Positions 1-8,470 of a stretch of 64,000 nt of DNA are shown here, one piece after another (position 1 is the first letter of the stretch; every line of letters begins with the position of its first letter). The notes below the pieces were generated by a model. That model saw nothing but the letters and a program-made list of their open reading frames with translations. It was not told the origin of the DNA and did no database searches. A program made the position numbers and the translations under genes. The stretch lies in NCBI RefSeq assembly GCF_000720135.1, contig NZ_JOIU01000024.1:1-64000 (forward strand), given 5' to 3'. The stretch is from Streptomyces sp. NRRL S-1022. GTDB taxonomy: Bacteria; Actinomycetota; Actinomycetes; Streptomycetales; Streptomycetaceae.

Positions 1-166
1 GGGCGGCGGGGGCGGCCGTGGGGGCGGGCGGGCGGATGTCCTCCAGGCCGAGGGCGGGGGTGCTGCGCGGCTTGACACCGAGCAGGTCGCGCAGCAGCCC
101 GGTCACCGTCTCGGGCAGCGGTGCCGCCTTGGCCGGGTCGCCCCAGCCGTTCCACAGCATGTCCAT
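1..166 (-). CDS. FAD-binding oxidase, alkyl-DHAP-synthase-like (N-terminus only; runs off the left edge)
   Basis: The first 55 codons of a minus-strand gene begin at ATG 166-164 and read MDMLWNGWGDPAKA, then GLLRDLLGVKPR. This opening is typical of actinobacterial FAD-binding oxidases related to alkyldihydroxyacetonephosphate synthase. A GAGGAC sequence lies about ten bases upstream of the ATG. The FAD domain is outside the window, so the catalytic claim rests on recollection of the family N-terminus. The gene is divergent from a TetR regulator followed by a glycerol-3-phosphate dehydrogenase, which fits a glycerolipid or ether-lipid module. That link is inference. Confidence 0.6.
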   Translation of the reverse strand, partial: MDMLWNGWGDPAKAAPLPETVTGLLRDLLGVKPRSTPALGLEDIRPPAPTAAPAA

Positions 167-294
167 TGAACGGTCGTCCTCACAGGTCGGTGTGCTGGTC
201 GGGGGTCGGTCGGGTGGCCGGTCCGCGCGGCTCTGCTGCCGTTTCCGGGGCCGGGCCGCTTCCGTCCGGGCCCCGGGGCGTTACACTGTGACAC

Positions 295-906
295 ATGACG
301 CCTATTCGTCACAACGGTTCGGGCAGCGGTTCGGACAACGACGCCGTGCTCGACGCGGTACGCGACTGTGTACTGGCCGTCGGGGTGCGGCGCACCACGC
401 TCGCCGACGTGGCCCGCCGCGCCGGTGTCTCCCGGATGACGCTCTACCGGCGCTGGCCGGACCTGCGGACCCTGGTGGGCGATCTGATGACGCGGGAGTG
501 GATCGAGGTGGCCACCCGGGCCATACCGGAGCCCGCGCCCGGCACCCGGACGCGCGCCCGGATCGTGGACGGACTCGTGGCCGGGGTCGAGGCGTTCCGG
601 GCGCACCCGCTCTTCCGGAAGATCGTCGACGTCGATCCGGAACTGCTCCTGCCGTACGTCCTCGACCGGCGCGGCGCGAGCCAGGAGGCGCTGCTGGCCC
701 TGCTGGGCGACGCGCTGCGCGAGGGCCACGCGGACGGTTCGGTACGGCCCGGCCACACCGAACGGCAGGCCCGCGCCCTGCTGTTGACCGTGCAGTCCTT
801 CACCCTGTCCCTGCGCACGATGACCGACGAGGACGATCCGGAGCTGGACTCCGCCGCGTTCCTCGGTGAGCTGCGCACCCTCCTGGAGAGGACCCTGACG
901 CCATGA
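295..906 (+). CDS. TetR/AcrR family transcriptional regulator
   Basis: A 203-residue one-domain repressor. Residues 20-60 form the TetR helix-turn-helix: GVRRTTLADVARRAGVS, then MTLYRRWPD. The remainder is an all-helical ligand and dimerisation domain of ordinary length. ATG 295 closely follows an AT-containing stretch (gttacactgtgacac), so the transcript may be leaderless or nearly so. The stop overlaps the start of the dehydrogenase at 903 (ATGA), so the two are translationally coupled. It is divergent from the FAD oxidase at 166, and the 128-base gap between them is the obvious place for its operator. The ligand is unknown. Confidence 0.9.
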   Translation: MTPIRHNGSGSGSDNDAVLDAVRDCVLAVGVRRTTLADVARRAGVSRMTLYRRWPDLRTLVGDLMTREWIEVATRAIPEPAPGTRTRARIVDGLVAGVEAFRAHPLFRKIVDVDPELLLPYVLDRRGASQEALLALLGDALREGHADGSVRPGHTERQARALLLTVQSFTLSLRTMTDEDDPELDSAAFLGELRTLLERTLTP

Positions 907-2474
907 GCCACACCGAGGCCGCGCCCGGCTCGTCCCTGAGCGCACACCGGCGCCACCGGGAACTGGCCGAGGCCGCGGACGGCCGGACGGCCGACGTCCT
1001 GGTCGTCGGGCTCGGCGCCACGGGCGCCGGAGTCGCGCTGGACGCGGCGGCCCGCGGACTGGACGTCGTCGCGGTGGACTCCCACGACCTGGCCTTCGGC
1101 ACCTCCCGCTGGAGCTCGAAACTCATCCACGGGGGGCTGCGCTACCTGGCCTCCGCGCAGTTCGACGTCGCCCACGAGAGCGCGGTCGAACGCGGCGTGC
1201 TCATGACCCGGACGGCCCCGCACCTGGTGGCCGCCCAGCCGTTCGTGCTGCCGCTGACCCCGCTGGTCTCCCGGTCCCAGGCCTCGCTGGCCTGGACCGG
1301 GTTCCGCGCGGGGGACATGCTGCGGCTGGCCGCCCGGACGCCGCGCCGGGTGCTGCCCGCTCCGCGCCGGCTGACCGCGACGGAGGCCCGGCACCTGGCG
1401 CCCTCGGTCCGCGCGGCCGGGCTGCGCGGCGGACTGCTGTCCTGGGACGGCAAGGTGACCGACGACGCCCGGCTGGTGACGGCCCTGGCCAGGACGGCCG
1501 CCGCGCACGGCGCCCGGGTACTGACCCGGGTGCGCGCACTGGAGCTGACCGGGACGGGCGCGCGCATCCGGGACGAACTCACCGGCGAGGAGGGCGAGAT
1601 CAGGGCGCGCGCCGTGATCAACGCCACCGGGGTCTGGGCGGGCACCCTCGCCGACGGCATCCGGATCCGGCCCTCCCGCGGCACCCACCTGGTCCTGCGC
1701 TCCGAGCGGCTCGGCGCCCTGCCGGCCGGCCTGCACATCCCCGTCCCCGGGGAGACCAACCGCTTCGTACTGGTCCTGCCGCAGGGGGACGGGCGGGTCT
1801 ACGTCGGTCTCACCGACGAGCCGGTCGAGGGCGGGATACCGGACGTGCCGGAGGTGCCCGAGACCGACATCGGCTTCCTGCTGGACGTGCTGGGCTCGGC
1901 CCTGGACGCGCCCGTCGGCCGCGACGAGGTGATCGGCGCCTTCGCCGGACTGCGCCCGCTGCTCGACACCTCCCCGGCCGGCGCACCCGACCGCACCTCC
2001 GACATCTCCCGCCGGCACGCCGTACTGACCTCCCCCGACGGGGTCACCACCGTGGTCGGCGGCAAGCTCACCACCTACCGGCGGATGGCACAGGACGCCG
2101 TGGACGCCGCGGCCGCGGCCCGGGGCCTGCGCGCCGCGCCCTCCCCCACCGCCGCGCTGCCGCTGATCGGCGCCGCCGACCCCGGACGGCTGCGCGCGCT
2201 GCCCGTGCCCCGCCGCCTGGTTCTCCGCTACGGCACCGAGGCCGTGGCGGTCCACGCCCTCGCCGCCCAGGACCCCGCCCTGGCCGAGCCGGTACTCCCC
2301 GGCCACCCCGTCACCCGCGCCGAACTCCTGTGGGCCGTCCACCACGAGGGCGCCCTGGACGAGTCCGACCTCCTGGACCGCCGCACCCGCATCGGCGTGG
2401 TCCCGGAGGACCGCATCCAGGCACTCCCCGTGGCCCGGGAGATCCTCGGAAGGACGGCGCCGGTACACCCCTGA
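903..2474 (+). CDS. glpD: Glycerol-3-phosphate dehydrogenase (FAD, GlpD type)
   Basis: This 523-residue protein oxidises glycerol 3-phosphate to dihydroxyacetone phosphate and feeds electrons to the respiratory chain. The N-terminal dinucleotide fold is VVGLGATGAGVALDAAARG (about residues 35-53). It is followed by the family signature GTSRWSSKLIHGGLRYL and a C-terminal alpha-helical cap (ELLWAVHHEGALDESDLL). The length is usual for the family. It starts at ATG 903 inside the TetR stop codon, so it is co-transcribed with and probably controlled by that regulator. The divergent partner may use the DHAP produced. Streptomycetes often carry more than one GlpD, so this may be a secondary copy. Confidence 0.93.
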   Translation: MSHTEAAPGSSLSAHRRHRELAEAADGRTADVLVVGLGATGAGVALDAAARGLDVVAVDSHDLAFGTSRWSSKLIHGGLRYLASAQFDVAHESAVERGVLMTRTAPHLVAAQPFVLPLTPLVSRSQASLAWTGFRAGDMLRLAARTPRRVLPAPRRLTATEARHLAPSVRAAGLRGGLLSWDGKVTDDARLVTALARTAAAHGARVLTRVRALELTGTGARIRDELTGEEGEIRARAVINATGVWAGTLADGIRIRPSRGTHLVLRSERLGALPAGLHIPVPGETNRFVLVLPQGDGRVYVGLTDEPVEGGIPDVPEVPETDIGFLLDVLGSALDAPVGRDEVIGAFAGLRPLLDTSPAGAPDRTSDISRRHAVLTSPDGVTTVVGGKLTTYRRMAQDAVDAAAAARGLRAAPSPTAALPLIGAADPGRLRALPVPRRLVLRYGTEAVAVHALAAQDPALAEPVLPGHPVTRAELLWAVHHEGALDESDLLDRRTRIGVVPEDRIQALPVAREILGRTAPVHP

Positions 2475-2542
2475 CCCGGCCGCCCCGCCCCGGCATCGTC
2501 CGGCATCGGGGACGCGCATCCGGAGCAGGCGGTGACCTCGCG

Positions 2543-3994
2543 TCAGAGCAGGCGGCGGATGTCGCCGCGGACGCGGTAGAAGCCGCCCGCCGCCGGGTGC
2601 AGGGCATCGACGACGTACCGGGCGCCGGGTTCGCGTATCGCGCGCGGGAACTGGACGTTCCAGGAGGCGTCGTAGCCGTCGGAGAGCACGTGCACCCGCA
2701 GCCGGCCCGCCTCCTGGACGCACTGGACCACCACCGCTCCGGCGGGTGCCTGGGCGACCGTGGACACCGCGGCCACGGCCGTGGCCGGGGCGTACGTCGG
2801 CAGGGCGGCGGCGAGCTTGACGTCCCGCACCACCGGCACCGTGCCCTGCTGGGCGGCCGAGACCGCCGCCCCGCCGGCGTCGACGCACACCAGCGAGCCG
2901 TCGGTGGTGACCAGGTACAGCCGCTCGTCGTGGTACTGCATGGACAGCGCCGAGCCGCTGCCCGTGCCGAGCTTCCACAGCCGTGTGCCGTCCTGGTCGA
3001 AGCAGTAGACCGAGGATGCGGAGTCCCCGGCGAAGACGAACCGGCCGCCGGGCGAGGTGGCGCACGAGTACACCGGGCTGTCGCACGCGTACGTCGCCTC
3101 GACGGCGCCGGTGGCCTTCGACAGCCGCTGGACCACGCGGTGCGCCGTACCGGCGTACACCGCGTCCTGCTCCTGCCAGCCGAAGAGCACTCCGCCCTTG
3201 GTGGGCGTGTGCCACAACTCGCCGCCGCCGTCCGGCACGTAGGCGGTGACGCCCCGGTGGTGGCCGTGGTAGACGGCGCGGTCGTCGGCGCGGACCATCC
3301 AGGCGTGCTCGCCCTGACTGCGGCGGGACCACTGGTGTTCGTCCTCGTGGTCGATGACCGTGAGCCGGCCCTCGCGGTCGGACACGTCCAGGACGCCCTC
3401 GTGGATGTCCAGCCAGAAGATGTCGACGTCGGCGGCGATGTCGTAGGCGGCGAAGGGCAGTTTGGAGGAGAGGTCGTAGACCTTGCCGTCGTCGCAGCCG
3501 GCGTAGATCCAGAAGTCGTCGGCGACCAGGCACTTGACCCCGTCCGGCAGGCTGAAGCGGGCCAGGACGGCGCCCTCGTGGTCCAGCGTGTAGACGTCAC
3601 CGGCCTGGTTGCCCACCCAGCAGCGCTCGTCGTCGACATGGATGCCGAACGCGGCGGAGCCGGTGCGGAACCGCCACAGCACCGGTGCGACAGCCCGTGC
3701 CGTGGACGGGGCGGAGCTGACCTGACGGCGGGTCACCGCGCGCGGTGCGCGCCCGCCCTGGACGGCGGGGGCGTAGCCCTTGCGGACCTTCTCCCCCACC
3801 TTCCTCGCGGCGGCGGCCCGTGCCTTCTCAAGGGTCGGGAACCTCGTCGTCTGCGTCTGTCCGGCGGCGCCGATCCGGCCGTACCGCACCGTCACCACCT
3901 GTCCGTCGACCGTCACCTCGTAGAACTTGTGGGCGCCGCCGCCCTCCTGCGACAGCTCCAGGTACGTCGTCGACACCGTGGACCCCGTGGACAT
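2543..3994 (-). CDS. WGR-domain protein fused to a PQQ-type beta-propeller
   Basis: A 483-residue protein with no signal peptide. Residues 8-75 form a WGR domain (FYEVTVDGQVVTVRYGRIG, then TRFPTLEKARAAAARKVGEK), known from poly(ADP-ribose) polymerases and MolR-like proteins where it binds nucleic acid. After a linker, residues from about 110 onward carry repeated blades with W or C and D in register (VWVGNQAGDVYTLDH, WIYAGCDDGKVYDL, YSCATSPGGRFVFAGDS, LYLVTTDGSLVCVD), a PQQ/WD-like propeller. The role is unknown; scaffold or sensor functions are plausible. The plus-strand glpD ends 68 bases beyond its 3' end. The sequence directly upstream (3995-4141) holds only its promoter region. Confidence 0.85.
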   Translation of the reverse strand: MSTGSTVSTTYLELSQEGGGAHKFYEVTVDGQVVTVRYGRIGAAGQTQTTRFPTLEKARAAAARKVGEKVRKGYAPAVQGGRAPRAVTRRQVSSAPSTARAVAPVLWRFRTGSAAFGIHVDDERCWVGNQAGDVYTLDHEGAVLARFSLPDGVKCLVADDFWIYAGCDDGKVYDLSSKLPFAAYDIAADVDIFWLDIHEGVLDVSDREGRLTVIDHEDEHQWSRRSQGEHAWMVRADDRAVYHGHHRGVTAYVPDGGGELWHTPTKGGVLFGWQEQDAVYAGTAHRVVQRLSKATGAVEATYACDSPVYSCATSPGGRFVFAGDSASSVYCFDQDGTRLWKLGTGSGSALSMQYHDERLYLVTTDGSLVCVDAGGAAVSAAQQGTVPVVRDVKLAAALPTYAPATAVAAVSTVAQAPAGAVVVQCVQEAGRLRVHVLSDGYDASWNVQFPRAIREPGARYVVDALHPAAGGFYRVRGDIRRLL

Positions 3995-4141
3995 GGCAGA
4001 CCCCTCCCCAAGTGCGGACCCGCGCCGTTCCCGCAGGTCCTCAACTGCTGTTCACGGTAGAGGGACCCACTGACAACGCCCCCGGGCCGACGGCCCCCCT
4101 TCGTCGGACACGGCCACGCTCGTGAGGCGCGGCCGCGTTCG

Positions 4142-5296
4142 TCAGGCGCGGCGGTGGGTGTTGAGGCGGGCGGCCCGGCGGGTGAGGTGGTCGCGTTCGG
4201 CGAGGTTGGGCGCTGTCCGGGCCGCCTCGGCGTACAGCCGTGCCGCCGTGGCCAGGTCTCCGTCGCGCTCGTGGAGGTAGGCCGCCACCGCGGTGTGGCG
4301 GGGCAGTGCGGCGTCCAGCCCGGCGAGCGCGGCCAGGCCGGCGCGCGGGCCGTCGGCCTCGCCGACGGCGACCGCGCGGTTGAGCCGGACGACGGGGCTG
4401 TCGGTCAGGCGGGCCAGTTCGTCGTACCACTCGACGATCTGCACCCAGTCGGTCTCCTCGGCGGTGGGTGCGTCGGCGTGCAGTGCCGCGATGGCGGCCT
4501 GGGCCTGGAACTCGCCCAGCCGGTCGCGGGCGAGGGCCGCCTGCAGGATCCGGATTCCTTCGGCGATCAGCCCGGTGTCCCACCGCCCGCGGTCCTGCTC
4601 GGCGAGGGGTACCAGGCTGCCGTCGGGCGCCGTCCGGGCGGCGCGGCGGGCGTGGTGCAGCAGCATGAGGGCGAGCAGGCCCGCCACTTCCGGGTGGTCG
4701 ATCCGGGCGGCGAGCTGCCGGGTGAGCCGGATCGCCTCGGCGGCGAGGTCCACATCGCCGGAGTAGCCCTCGTTGAAGACGAGGTACAGGACGCGCACCA
4801 CGGTGGCCACGTCGCCCGGCTGGTCGAACCGTACGCCGGAGACGGTGCGTTTGGCCCGGCTGATGCGCTGGGCCATGGTGGCCTCCGGCACCAGGTAGGC
4901 CTGGGCGATCTGCCGAGTGGTGAGGCCGCCGACGGCGCGCAGGGTGAGTGCGGTCGCGGCGGCCGGTGTCAGGGACGGGTGGGCGCACAGGAAGTAGAGC
5001 TGCAGTGTGTCGTCCGCCGCGGGCGCGGGCCCGGGCGCCGGCTGTTCGTCGTGGCGGTCCTCACGGCGGCGGCGGGCGCTGTCCGCCCGGGCCTGGTCGA
5101 GGAATTTGCGCCAGGCCACGGTGACCAGCCAGCCCTTGGCGTCCCGCGGCGGGTCGGCCGGCCAGACGCGGATCGCCTCGACCAGGGCGTCCTGCACGGC
5201 GTCCTCGGCCGCCGCGAAGTCCGCTCCGCGGCGGACGAGGATCCCGAGCACCCTCGGTGTGAGGCTCCTGAGCAGGGCCTCGTCCATCGGTGGCAT
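4142..5296 (-). CDS. ECF RNA polymerase sigma factor, ECF42-like (DUF6596)
   Basis: A 384-residue sigma factor. The sigma-2 region (about residues 10-75) includes AEDAVQDALVEAIRVWPADPP; the sigma-4 helix-turn-helix is at about 120-165 (GLTTRQIAQAYLVPEATMAQ). A long alpha-helical C-terminal extension follows (YLVFNEGYSGDVDLAAEAIR, then LARLTDSPVVRLNRAVAVGE) that marks the DUF6596/ECF42 group. I chose ATG 5296 because it overlaps the stop of the upstream DGPF gene as TGATG. ATG 5287 and an upstream GTG are alternatives. There is no anti-sigma gene; in this group the extension and the DGPF partner are thought to control activity. Confidence 0.92.
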   Translation of the reverse strand: MPPMDEALLRSLTPRVLGILVRRGADFAAAEDAVQDALVEAIRVWPADPPRDAKGWLVTVAWRKFLDQARADSARRRREDRHDEQPAPGPAPAADDTLQLYFLCAHPSLTPAAATALTLRAVGGLTTRQIAQAYLVPEATMAQRISRAKRTVSGVRFDQPGDVATVVRVLYLVFNEGYSGDVDLAAEAIRLTRQLAARIDHPEVAGLLALMLLHHARRAARTAPDGSLVPLAEQDRGRWDTGLIAEGIRILQAALARDRLGEFQAQAAIAALHADAPTAEETDWVQIVEWYDELARLTDSPVVRLNRAVAVGEADGPRAGLAALAGLDAALPRHTAVAAYLHERDGDLATAARLYAEAARTAPNLAERDHLTRRAARLNTHRRA

Positions 5297-5703
5297 CACT
5301 CCGTGACGGTGGGCGGCGCGGCCAGGAACGGGCGGACCTCCAGCCACTCGTGGATCGGCTTCCCGCCCGCTCCGGGCGCGGCCGACAGTTCCCCGGCCAG
5401 CTCGACGGCGCGCTCGTAGTCGTCGACGTCGATCACCATCCAGCCGGCGATGAGGTCCTTGGTCTCGGCGAACGGGCCGTCGGTGACCGGCGGGCGCCCT
5501 TCACCGTCGTAGCGGACCCACGCCCCCTCGGGGGCGAGCGCCTGACCGTCGACGAACTCACCGGTCTTCTCCAGCCGGGCGGCGAACTCCTGCATGTACC
5601 GCACGTGCGCGGAGATCTCCTCCGGCGTCCACTGGTCCATCGGCACGTTGTTGACCGGAGCCGGAGCGCCGCGGTAGTGCTTGAGCAGCAGGTACTTGGC
5701 CAT
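5296..5703 (-). CDS. YCII/DGPF-domain protein
   Basis: A 135-residue single-domain protein (MAKYLLLKHYRGAP to the C-terminus). It carries the family hallmarks VDGQALAP, the DGPF signature VTDGPFAETKDLIAG at about residues 80-95, and WMVIDVDDYERAVELAGEL. It lies directly before, and overlaps by one base, the ECF42 sigma gene. That pairing is conserved for ECF42 and suggests that the DGPF protein tunes the sigma factor. The biochemical role is not established. ATG 5703 is preceded by CCAGGGAGAACCACG, a good ribosome site. Confidence 0.92.
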   Translation of the reverse strand: MAKYLLLKHYRGAPAPVNNVPMDQWTPEEISAHVRYMQEFAARLEKTGEFVDGQALAPEGAWVRYDGEGRPPVTDGPFAETKDLIAGWMVIDVDDYERAVELAGELSAAPGAGGKPIHEWLEVRPFLAAPPTVTE

Positions 5704-6256
5704 CGTGGTTCTCCCTGGTGGTCGTGCGACCCATTGTGGTCGCGTTCGACGCTGGGACGCAGCCGGTCGGGAGTTCTCGACATCACCGGCGGAATTCTCT
5801 TCGACGCCCGCGGAAAGCGGCCTGGGCGGGCCGGCCCGGGCGAGCCGTCGGCGGGGGCCGGCCGGGGTCCGACGGGGCGGGGAACGGCCCGAGCGCATGG
5901 ATTCGCCGTTCCCCGTCCCTGCCGGTCGGCCCACCGCCGCTCGGGGCCGAGGCGGCGTGCCGGTCCGTGGGGTCACGACCTCGGCGGACGTACGGAACCA
6001 CCGGTCCCGTCGCGGACCCTCCGATGATCGTTCTCGTTCCGACCCTCCGGCACCGCGCCCGCACCCGCCAGCCGGAGGGGCCCGGCCGGGTGAGGCGGCC
6101 CGGCCGGCCGGCACCGCCGGACCGCCGGCGGCAGCGCTCGAACGGCTCATCCCTGCGGGAACTCCCGAGGCGTGCGCGGAAGTTGGCAGGTGGTGTGCGA
6201 GGCTGTGCGCGGCAGGTGCGGACCGGGGCCGTGCCGGTCGGGGAGAGGAGTCCGGC
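5704..6256. other. Intergenic region, 553 bases, no supported gene
   Basis: This gap separates the start of the minus-strand DGPF gene from the start of the plus-strand methyltransferase, so it should hold two divergent promoters. Open frames cross it on both strands but show no recognisable protein and no ribosome site. I found no clear repeat or operator. The purine run GGGGAGAGGAG at 6240-6250 is the ribosome site of the methyltransferase. Confidence 0.6.
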
Positions 6257-7054
6257 GTGGCACAGGACGGCTTCGAGGCCGTGGGCATCGACACCAGCAG
6301 ACCGCATCCCGCGCGGATCTACGACTACCTCCTGGGCGGCAAGGACCACTACGAGGTGGACCAGCGGGCGGGCGACGAACTCGCCGCCGCGGCCCCCGAG
6401 GCGCGGATCGGTGTCCGGGCGAACCGTGCCTTCCTGCGGCGCGCCGTCCGGTACGTCGTCGGCGGCGGGGTCCGCCAGATCCTGGACATCGGTACCGGCC
6501 TGCCCACGTCGCCGAACGTGCACGAGGTCGCCCAGTCGGTGGCACCGGACGTCCGCGTGGCCTACGTGGACAACGATCCGATCGTGGCCGCGCACGGCAA
6601 CGCCCTGCTCAGCCGGTCGGGTACGACCCGCATCCTCCTCGGGGACCTGCGGGTCCCCCGGTCGGTCCTGGACCACCCCGACGTACGCCAGCTCATCGAC
6701 TTCGACCGGCCGGTCGCCCTGCTGCTCGTCGCCGTCCTGCACTTCCTCACCGACGCGGACCGGCCCGAGGAGATCGTCGCCACACTGCGCGACGCGCTGC
6801 CGGCCGGCAGCTTCCTGGTGCTCTCGCACGCCACCGGCGACTTCGCCGACCGCAGCGCCGCCCAGGCGGTCTACAGCAAGGCGAGCGCCTCCCTGAACCT
6901 GCGCACCCGCGCCGGGGTCGAGCGGTTCTTCGACGGTTTCGACCTGGTGGAGCCGGGCCTGGCCCAGGTCCCGTTCTGGCGCCCGGACACCCCGCCGCCG
7001 CCCCGGTCCGGGGAGATCGGCTTCTACGGCGGCGTGGCCCGCAAGACGGCCTGA
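6257..7054 (+). CDS. S-adenosyl methyltransferase, DUF574 / Methyltransf_19 family
   Basis: A 265-residue protein of an actinobacterial methyltransferase family. Signature blocks are HPARIYDYLLGGKDHYEVDQ (about residues 15-35), the cofactor-binding loop ILDIGTGLPTSPNVHEVAQ (about 78-97), and VAYVDNDPIVAAHGNALL (about 103-120). Streptomyces genomes carry many paralogues and substrates are mostly unknown. I chose GTG 6257 because GGGGAGAGGAG sits 6-16 bases upstream; longer upstream readings lack a ribosome site. It is monocistronic as far as can be seen. Confidence 0.9.
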   Translation: MAQDGFEAVGIDTSRPHPARIYDYLLGGKDHYEVDQRAGDELAAAAPEARIGVRANRAFLRRAVRYVVGGGVRQILDIGTGLPTSPNVHEVAQSVAPDVRVAYVDNDPIVAAHGNALLSRSGTTRILLGDLRVPRSVLDHPDVRQLIDFDRPVALLLVAVLHFLTDADRPEEIVATLRDALPAGSFLVLSHATGDFADRSAAQAVYSKASASLNLRTRAGVERFFDGFDLVEPGLAQVPFWRPDTPPPPRSGEIGFYGGVARKTA

Positions 7055-7189
7055 CCCGGCCCGGGCGGGCGGCTCGGGCCGCACGCCCGCCTGGCCTGGC
7101 CTGGCCGGAGCGGGCGGCGCGGCCCGCACGACCGCCTGACCCGGCCGGGGCGCCGGTTGCCGGACCCCGGTCGGGCCGCCGTGCCGGCG

Positions 7190-8179
7190 TTACACCACGA
7201 ACGCGTTGACGCGGCCGGCGGCGATCTGCCGCTTGCCGTCGACCGCCTGCGCCACCGCCGGGTACGGCTGGGAGCTGTTGAGGCTCCAGCGGTAGCCCAC
7301 GAACAGGCCCGTGCCGGGGTCGGCGTAGAAGACCATGTGGCCGTAGCCCACCCCGTTGTGCTGCGTCCAGGTGGCGTTGTCGTCGCTCAGCTCGGCCCGT
7401 GTGTCGGGGTAGGCCCGGTAGCGGTCGATGCTGGTCTGGCTGGCGAGGTCCGGGCCGCCGTGCGGGTTGTCGGTGCAGTCGACGACCTGGAAGAGGTGCG
7501 GGACGACACCGGGTATGCCGAGCTTGCCGTCGACGGAGGAGGCGTAGGTCCCCAGGTAGGCGCGGATCAGCACGGTGTGCCCGGTGTAGGGGACGGTCTT
7601 CTCGTCGGGGTCCTTGTCCCACGCCACGATGTCACCGGGGCGCAGGTTGACCGGCTTGGTCACCGGGTCGAAGTGCGGCACGGCGGAGGCGCCGAGGAAG
7701 CCGGCCTGCAGGTCCTCGGCGGTGGGGTAGGTACCGGTGCGGGTGGTGCCGGCCGGGGCTCCCTTGGTCGGGAAGTACTGGTCGAAGTAGGACGAGGTGG
7801 CCCAGCCGTAGGCGGTGTCGGCGCCGTAGGCGCGCTCCAGCAGCAGCGTCATGAACGACGCGCACTGGGACAGGTTCTCGAACTCCTCCGGGTGGCCGGG
7901 ACGGCCCCAGGTCACCGTGGTTCTGCCCAGCGTCCTGCCGTCGGTCTCCACGTTGTACCGGTTGTGGTCCCAGGGGTTGGTGCGCAGCCGCAGGTACTCC
8001 ACCAGCGTCTCGGCCTCCAGCAGGTGCGTCGGCTTGAGCGGGTACAGCGCGGCGGACTTCGGCTCGGCCGCGGCGGCCCGGGGCGGTGAGACCAGTGACG
8101 CGGCGGAGGCGGCGAGCGCCAGGCCGGCGCTTCCGGTCAGCAGGTGGCGGCGGGAGGGGCGGGCGGAGGGCGCGGACAC
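7190..8179 (-). CDS. Tat-exported putative papain-fold (NlpC/P60 or CHAP-like) hydrolase
   Basis: A 329-residue secreted protein. The N-terminus SARPSRRHLLTGSAGLALAA is a twin-arginine signal, cleaved probably near AAAAEP. The mature part has a cysteine in NLSQCASFMTLLLERAYG, then RPGDIVAWDKDP, GHTVLIRAYLG and YGHMVFYADPG. That order (catalytic-type Cys, a GD turn, then His) is typical of NlpC/P60 or CHAP amidases and peptidases. The assignment is by pattern only. The start is GTG 8179, because AAGGAG lies eight bases upstream; the longer ATG reading at 8221 has none. It is divergent from the GCS2 gene. Confidence 0.75.
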   Translation of the reverse strand: MSAPSARPSRRHLLTGSAGLALAASAASLVSPPRAAAAEPKSAALYPLKPTHLLEAETLVEYLRLRTNPWDHNRYNVETDGRTLGRTTVTWGRPGHPEEFENLSQCASFMTLLLERAYGADTAYGWATSSYFDQYFPTKGAPAGTTRTGTYPTAEDLQAGFLGASAVPHFDPVTKPVNLRPGDIVAWDKDPDEKTVPYTGHTVLIRAYLGTYASSVDGKLGIPGVVPHLFQVVDCTDNPHGGPDLASQTSIDRYRAYPDTRAELSDDNATWTQHNGVGYGHMVFYADPGTGLFVGYRWSLNSSQPYPAVAQAVDGKRQIAAGRVNAFVV

Positions 8180-8329
8180 GAGGGCTCCTTCGAAGCGGGT
8201 GGTGCGGGCGGACTGCCGCACCCTACTGACGAGTGATCACGGGAAGGAAGGGGCCGGTGCGTGGCCGGCCCGCCCCATGAGGAGAATCCGCGCTTCCGCT
8301 CGGTCGTGCCCGCACACCGCCCGCATCCC

Positions 8330-8401
8330 CTCCCTCCTGCGCGCTCCCGCCCCCTCCCTCCTGCGCGCTCCCACCCCTTCCCTCCTGCGCGCTCCCCCTC
8401 G
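8330..8401. repeat. Three tandem 24-bp repeats in the leader of the GCS2 gene
   Basis: Three head-to-tail copies occupy 8330-8353, 8354-8377 and 8378-8401. The shared core is CTCCTGCGCGCTCCC, followed by a C-rich segment. Copies differ at only a few positions. The array lies between the two divergent starts, 70 bases before the GCS2 ATG. It could be a polymorphic minisatellite or a set of protein sites. Confidence 0.9.
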
Positions 8402-8470
8402 CTTGGTGCCCCTCGGCCGATGGTGCGACGCTGGGTGGAGAGGTGTCCTACGAGGGGACCTGGAGGGCCG

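Noticed and set aside
444..3533. A minus-strand open frame of over 1000 codons antisense to glpD and TetR
   Set aside because: Composition is Arg/Gly/Pro-rich with no domain; it is the usual GC-driven shadow of real plus-strand genes.
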